Assembly: GCF_001665685.1 (NCBI RefSeq)
Contig: NZ_LZTB01000058.1
Span: 85,079-149,078 of the forward strand
Length of the DNA stretch: 64,000 bases
Direction: 5' to 3'
DNA from: Mycobacterium sp. 852013-50091_SCH5140682
GTDB lineage: Bacteria > Actinomycetota > Actinomycetes > Mycobacteriales > Mycobacteriaceae
The first letter of the stretch is position 1; every line of letters begins with the position of its first letter. Positions 60,720 to 64,000 of the stretch are shown in pieces. The notes beneath the pieces are model-generated. The model was not told the origin of the DNA, did no database searches, and worked only from the letters and a program-made list of their open reading frames with translations. The translations under genes were made by a program, and so were the position numbers.

Positions 60720-62300
60720 TCAGCGCAGGTCCAGGTGAATCAGGGTGGGGCCGTCGGCGGACAGGGCGGCGCTCACCAAGCCGGTCACGTCGTCGGTGGA
60801 TGTGGTGCGGACGCCGTTGGCGCCCATGGCAATTGCCATGGCGGCGAGATCGGGGGTGCGCAGATCGACGCCGATCGGGGCAATACCGCGACTGGCCTGC
60901 TGCTCGCGGATCTCCCGGTATCCGCCGTTGTCGACGACGACCACCGGCACCGGAAGCCGTTGTTCCACAAGGGTGATGAGTTCCTGGACAGAGAACATCA
61001 GCGCTCCGTCGCCGAGCAGCACCGCGACCGGCACGCCCGGTCGGGCGATCGACGCCCCGAGGCCGGCAGGCAGCCCGTAGCCCAGCGTGGCGTAGCCGGG
61101 CATGTAGCAGAACTGGCGCGGGCCGGGCACGTCGAAGAAGTGCACCGAGCCGAAATAGGTGACCTGTGAGCTGTCTCCGGCCAAGATCGCCTCGGCCGGT
61201 AATGCGGCCCGCACAGCGGCGTTGATCTCGGCATGGGGCCCGGCATCGCGGGCCGCCTCGGTGACACATTCGGCGCGCAGCGCTGCGGCGCGCGCCGATC
61301 CGTCGGTCGCCGGCCTGTCGGGCAGCCACGCCGCCAACGCGGCCAGTGTCGTGGCCGCGTCGCCCAGGAGTGCGATATCGGCCGGGCAGTTCTTGTCCAG
61401 TTGGCCGGGTTCGATATCGCACCGGATCACGACCTTGCCGCGAATCTGCCCCTCCCACAGGTCGGAATCGCCGAGCTCGGTGCCGATCAGCAGCAGGGCA
61501 TCGCTCTCGGCGGCGGCGTTCTGGACGCTCCGCAGCCGCACCGACGCGCCGACCGACAGCGGATGTGCCTCGGAGAGAGCGCCTTTGCCGTTGACGGTGG
61601 TGGCGACGGGAGCGCCGAGCAGTTCGGCCAGCGCGGTGAGCTCCGGCTGCGCGTCGACGGCTCCTCCCCCGGCGATGATCAACGGCGCCTCTGCGGCGGC
61701 CAGTGCGGCCACGGCGCGCCGGACCGTCTCGGGATCAGCCTGCGGGGCAGCGAGTTTCACGCAGTGCCTGGCCCGGCCCGACCAGGAGGACTCCAGCACG
61801 TCGATCGGGATCTCGATGTGGACCGGGCGCGGCCTGCGGCCGGTGAAGCTGCCGAACGCCTCGGTCACAGCCTCGGCGGCCTCGTCGGCGCTGCGCACCC
61901 GACGGCTCCAGCGCACCAGCTCGTTCATCGCCCCGCTGATGTTCTTGGCCTCGTGAAGTTGCCCGAGATCGCGCCCTTCCGCGCCGGTCGGCATGCCCGA
62001 GGACAACACCAGCATCGGCTGAGATTCCGCGTAGGCGGTGGCGGCCGCGGTCATGGCGTTGGTCAACCCGGGTCCGCTGGTGGCCACCACGACGCCCGGG
62101 CGGCCCGAGACGCGGGCGTAGGCCTCGGCGGCGTAGCCGGCCCCCTGCTCGTGTCGCGGCGTGACCGCGCGAATCCCGGCGTCGCCGAGGTGGCGGTAGA
62201 TCTCCAGGTTGTGGGTGCCGGGGATGCCGAAGATGGTGTCGACACCGTGCAGGGCAAGGGTTTGCACCACGGCGGCTCCGCCGTTGCGATAGTCGGTCAT
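60720..62300 (-). CDS. ThDP-dependent enzyme of the acetolactate synthase/benzoylformate decarboxylase group
   Basis: 526 residues from ATG 62300 (GTG 62309 possible). The catalytic Glu lies in RHEQGAGYAAEAYARVSGRP. The central domain includes GKGALSEAHPLSVGASVRLR. The ThDP-Mg motif runs from GDGALMFSVQELITLVEQR to VVVDNGGY. It is not the housekeeping acetolactate synthase, since no regulatory subunit follows. The stop of the ureohydrolase gene nearly touches its start, so it probably processes a keto acid derived from the same substrate. Confidence 0.85.
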   Translation of the reverse strand: MTDYRNGGAAVVQTLALHGVDTIFGIPGTHNLEIYRHLGDAGIRAVTPRHEQGAGYAAEAYARVSGRPGVVVATSGPGLTNAMTAAATAYAESQPMLVLSSGMPTGAEGRDLGQLHEAKNISGAMNELVRWSRRVRSADEAAEAVTEAFGSFTGRRPRPVHIEIPIDVLESSWSGRARHCVKLAAPQADPETVRRAVAALAAAEAPLIIAGGGAVDAQPELTALAELLGAPVATTVNGKGALSEAHPLSVGASVRLRSVQNAAAESDALLLIGTELGDSDLWEGQIRGKVVIRCDIEPGQLDKNCPADIALLGDAATTLAALAAWLPDRPATDGSARAAALRAECVTEAARDAGPHAEINAAVRAALPAEAILAGDSSQVTYFGSVHFFDVPGPRQFCYMPGYATLGYGLPAGLGASIARPGVPVAVLLGDGALMFSVQELITLVEQRLPVPVVVVDNGGYREIREQQASRGIAPIGVDLRTPDLAAMAIAMGANGVRTTSTDDVTGLVSAALSADGPTLIHLDLR

Positions 62301-62301
62301 A

Positions 62302-63267
62302 TCAGGCACCTCTACCGGTGGCGAGCACCGACATCAGCTCGTACGCGACATGCGCCGCAGCGATACCGGTGATCTCGGCGTGGTCGTAGGCCGGCGCGAC
62401 CTCCACGATGTCGGCGCCGACGACGTTGAGGCCCACCAGGTTTCGCAGGCAGTGCAGCAGCTCACGGCTGGTCATGCCACCCGCCTCCGGGGTGCCGGTG
62501 CCCGGTGCGTGGGCGGGATCGAGTACGTCGATGTCGACCGAGACGTAGACGGGCGCCTCACCCAGGCGCGCCCGCATCCGCTCGATCACGGCCGCCAGCC
62601 CGTCAATCTGAAAATCGTCGGATCCGAGCACCTGGAAACCGAGCACCTTGTCGTCGGAGAGGTCGGTCGAGGCGTACAGCGGGCCGCGGGTGCCCACGTG
62701 CAGGCAGTGTTCCTTGTCGAGCAGGCCCTCTTCGCTGGCCCGCCGGAACGGGGTGCCGTGGGTGTACGGCGCACCGAAGTAGGTGTCCCACGTGTCGAGA
62801 TGGGCGTCGAAGTGCAGGACCGCGATCGGGCCGTGGTCACGGTGCAACGACCGCAGCAGCGGCAGCGCGATGGTGTGATCACCGCCGAGGGTGATCAGTT
62901 TCGTGCCGCCCTCGCGCAGCTCGTCGGAGGCGTATTCGATCGTCGAGATGGCCTCGTTGAGGTCGAACGGATTCACGGCGATGTCGCCGGCGTCGGCCAC
63001 CTGCTGCGCGGCGAACGGCTCGACGTCGAGGCGGGGGTGGTAGGGCCGCAGCAGCTTGGACGAGGCCCGGATGTGGCCTGGGCCGAACCGCGCGCCCGGG
63101 CGGTAGGAGACTCCGGAGTCGAACGGGACACCGACCACGGCGACGTCGGTGTGCGGCACCTCGTCGGTGCGGGGCAGCCGGGCAAACGTGGCGGGACCGG
63201 CGTACCGCGGCACCTTGGTGGCGTCGACGGGTCCGACCGGTGTGCTGTGGGGTGTCTGCTGCGTCAT
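62302..63267 (-). CDS. Agmatinase/guanidinobutyrase-type ureohydrolase
   Basis: 321 residues from ATG 63267. Metal-binding motifs of the arginase family are all present: LGGDHTIALP, VLHFDAHLDTWD and SVDIDVLDPAHAPGTGTPEA, giving the His and Asp ligands for two Mn2+ ions. GARFGPGHIRASS near the start places it with agmatinase, guanidinobutyrase and guanidinopropionase, which release urea. The neighbouring transporter and ThDP genes suggest catabolism of an imported guanidino acid rather than polyamine synthesis. The exact substrate cannot be read from sequence. Confidence 0.85.
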   Translation of the reverse strand: MTQQTPHSTPVGPVDATKVPRYAGPATFARLPRTDEVPHTDVAVVGVPFDSGVSYRPGARFGPGHIRASSKLLRPYHPRLDVEPFAAQQVADAGDIAVNPFDLNEAISTIEYASDELREGGTKLITLGGDHTIALPLLRSLHRDHGPIAVLHFDAHLDTWDTYFGAPYTHGTPFRRASEEGLLDKEHCLHVGTRGPLYASTDLSDDKVLGFQVLGSDDFQIDGLAAVIERMRARLGEAPVYVSVDIDVLDPAHAPGTGTPEAGGMTSRELLHCLRNLVGLNVVGADIVEVAPAYDHAEITGIAAAHVAYELMSVLATGRGA

Positions 63268-63331
63268 AGCTACACCATGTACGAGAGGCGCATCACAGCG
63301 ATATCGACGTATGGGCGAAAATCGCCCGACC

Positions 63332-63877
63332 ATGTTCGACAATCTGTCCATGCTGTCGATAGCCGAGCTGCTCGCCGACCCCGATCTGGGCCTGAGTCTC
63401 GTCGCAGGTCAAGACGCAGCCCGCGATGCCGAGATCGAAGCGGCGGCGGTTTCGGAACTGGCCCGCCCCGGCCCGTGGCTGCAGGGCGGCGAACTGCTGC
63501 TGACGATCGGACTGCTGCTGCCCGGCGACTTCGACGGGTGCCGCGACTATCTCGCCGCGCTCAAGGATGCGGGGGTGCGGGCCATCGCACTGGGTCTCGG
63601 CGGCGATCTCCCCCATCAACGCGCTCCGCAGCGCTTGATCGACGCGGCGGATGACGTGGGGTTGCCGTTGCTGACCGTGCCCGACCCCGTGCCGTTCATC
63701 GCGGTCACCAAGGCGGTGTTCGCCTATCGGGCGCGAGCCGAGCGCCGGGAACTGGAGTGGGCCCTGCAAACCCAGCGGGCCCTGACCGCCGCTGCTGTCA
63801 GCCCCGGCGGGCTGCTCGGGATCCTGGCCGCGCATCGCACCGCGACCGGACGCTCCGGCGTGGTGATCGATCTACTG
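63332..63877 (+). CDS. PucR-type transcriptional regulator, N-terminal part (cut by the contig end)
   Basis: 182 residues from ATG 63332 until adapter sequence begins at 63878. SIAELLADPDLGLSLVAGQD, ELARPGPWLQGGELLLTIGL and LPLLTVPDPVPFIAVTKAVF are the PucR N-terminal (purine catabolism-like) domain pattern. The C-terminal helix-turn-helix is missing because genuine sequence stops here. It diverges from the ureohydrolase gene and is the likely regulator of that cluster. Confidence 0.82.
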
Positions 63878-64000
63878 CTGTCTCTTATACACATCTCCGA
63901 GCCCACGAGACTACGCTGCATCGCGTATGCCGTGTTCTGCTTGAAAAAAAAAAGGGGGGGGGGGGGGGCGGGGGGCGGGGGGGGTGGGGCGGGTAGCGCC
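63878..64000. other. Illumina Nextera adapter read-through and homopolymer artefact
   Basis: 63878-63896 is the Tn5 mosaic-end sequence CTGTCTCTTATACACATCT. It is followed by the rest of the Nextera read-2 adapter to 63911, an 8-base index (TACGCTGC), a P7 flow-cell sequence with two mismatches, a run of A and a long run of G. This is synthetic and not part of the genome. Confidence 0.97.

Noticed and set aside
59052..61169. 705-residue plus-strand open frame
   Set aside because: It is antisense to the TRAP binding protein, symporter and ThDP genes, with His/Asp/Gln-rich low-complexity translation typical of a shadow frame.
63950..64000. G-rich tract as a possible G-quadruplex or repeat
   Set aside because: It follows adapter, index and P7 sequence and is a sequencing artefact.
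1..64000. CRISPR arrays or insertion sequences
   Set aside because: No regularly spaced direct repeats, transposase-like proteins or terminal inverted repeats were seen; the only mobile unit is the tRNA-integrated element.

Overview
The window is high-GC actinobacterial DNA. It has twin-arginine lipoprotein signals, many GTG starts, a PdtaR-type ANTAR regulator and an erythritol-type polyol locus. It looks like a fast-growing Mycobacterium (Mycolicibacterium), close to M. smegmatis. That placement comes from recognised proteins and remembered gene order, not from a search. The left edge cuts a MocR-type regulator. The last ~120 bases are Illumina adapter read-through plus homopolymer, so the biological sequence ends at about 63877.

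Region 1 (1-11923) is ordinary chromosome: a MocR regulator diverging from a flavin-type oxidoreductase, a quinone-oxidoreductase-like dehydrogenase, an orphan sensor kinase, a damaged COG4705 membrane protein, hydrolases, an NCS1 permease and an MFS exporter. Region 2 (12176-19826) holds a complete polyamine ABC operon (potA, D, B, C), closed by a perfect 21-bp palindrome. An EamA exporter, a CitE-like lyase, a thioesterase and a GtrA protein follow. Region 3 (19837-33049) is a polyol catabolic locus. An eltD-like erythritol/L-threitol dehydrogenase starts an operon with a binding protein, two permeases and two different ATPases. A divergent SorC-type regulator, two FGGY sugar kinases, a thioesterase, a LysR regulator and a metallo-beta-lactamase-fold protein lie beside it. 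Region 4 (33172-44414) contains a DoxX protein with 11-residue repeats, gluconate uptake and kinase genes with a GntR regulator, the branched-chain amino acid ABC operon livJ-H-M-G-F, and pdtaR.

Region 5 (44501-55299) is the most interesting part. A tRNA gene with anticodon CAA carries a 10.7-kb integrated element bounded by a perfect 44-bp direct repeat of the tRNA 3' half (44533-44576 and 55224-55267). The element encodes a tyrosine integrase, a small excisionase-like HTH protein, a winged-helix protein, a chain of tiny translationally coupled genes, and a capsid and packaging set: stopper-like protein, HNH nuclease, large terminase, portal, MuF-type protein, scaffold, major capsid and head-tail connector. 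I see no tail, tape-measure, lysis or classical repressor genes. This matches the architecture of capsid-forming phage satellites (cf-PICI-like) and resembles the small M. tuberculosis elements phiRv1 and phiRv2. Paired integrase arm-type sites flank both ends, and one unknown opposite-strand gene sits next to attR as possible cargo.

Region 6 (55570-63877) is chromosome again: a secreted Gly/Pro/Ala-rich protein, a MerR regulator with an operator facing a DUF6194 gene, then an apparent guanidino-compound or organic-acid cluster. That cluster has an agmatinase-family ureohydrolase, a ThDP enzyme, a sodium:solute symporter and an orphan TRAP binding protein, with a divergent PucR-type regulator cut off by the adapter.
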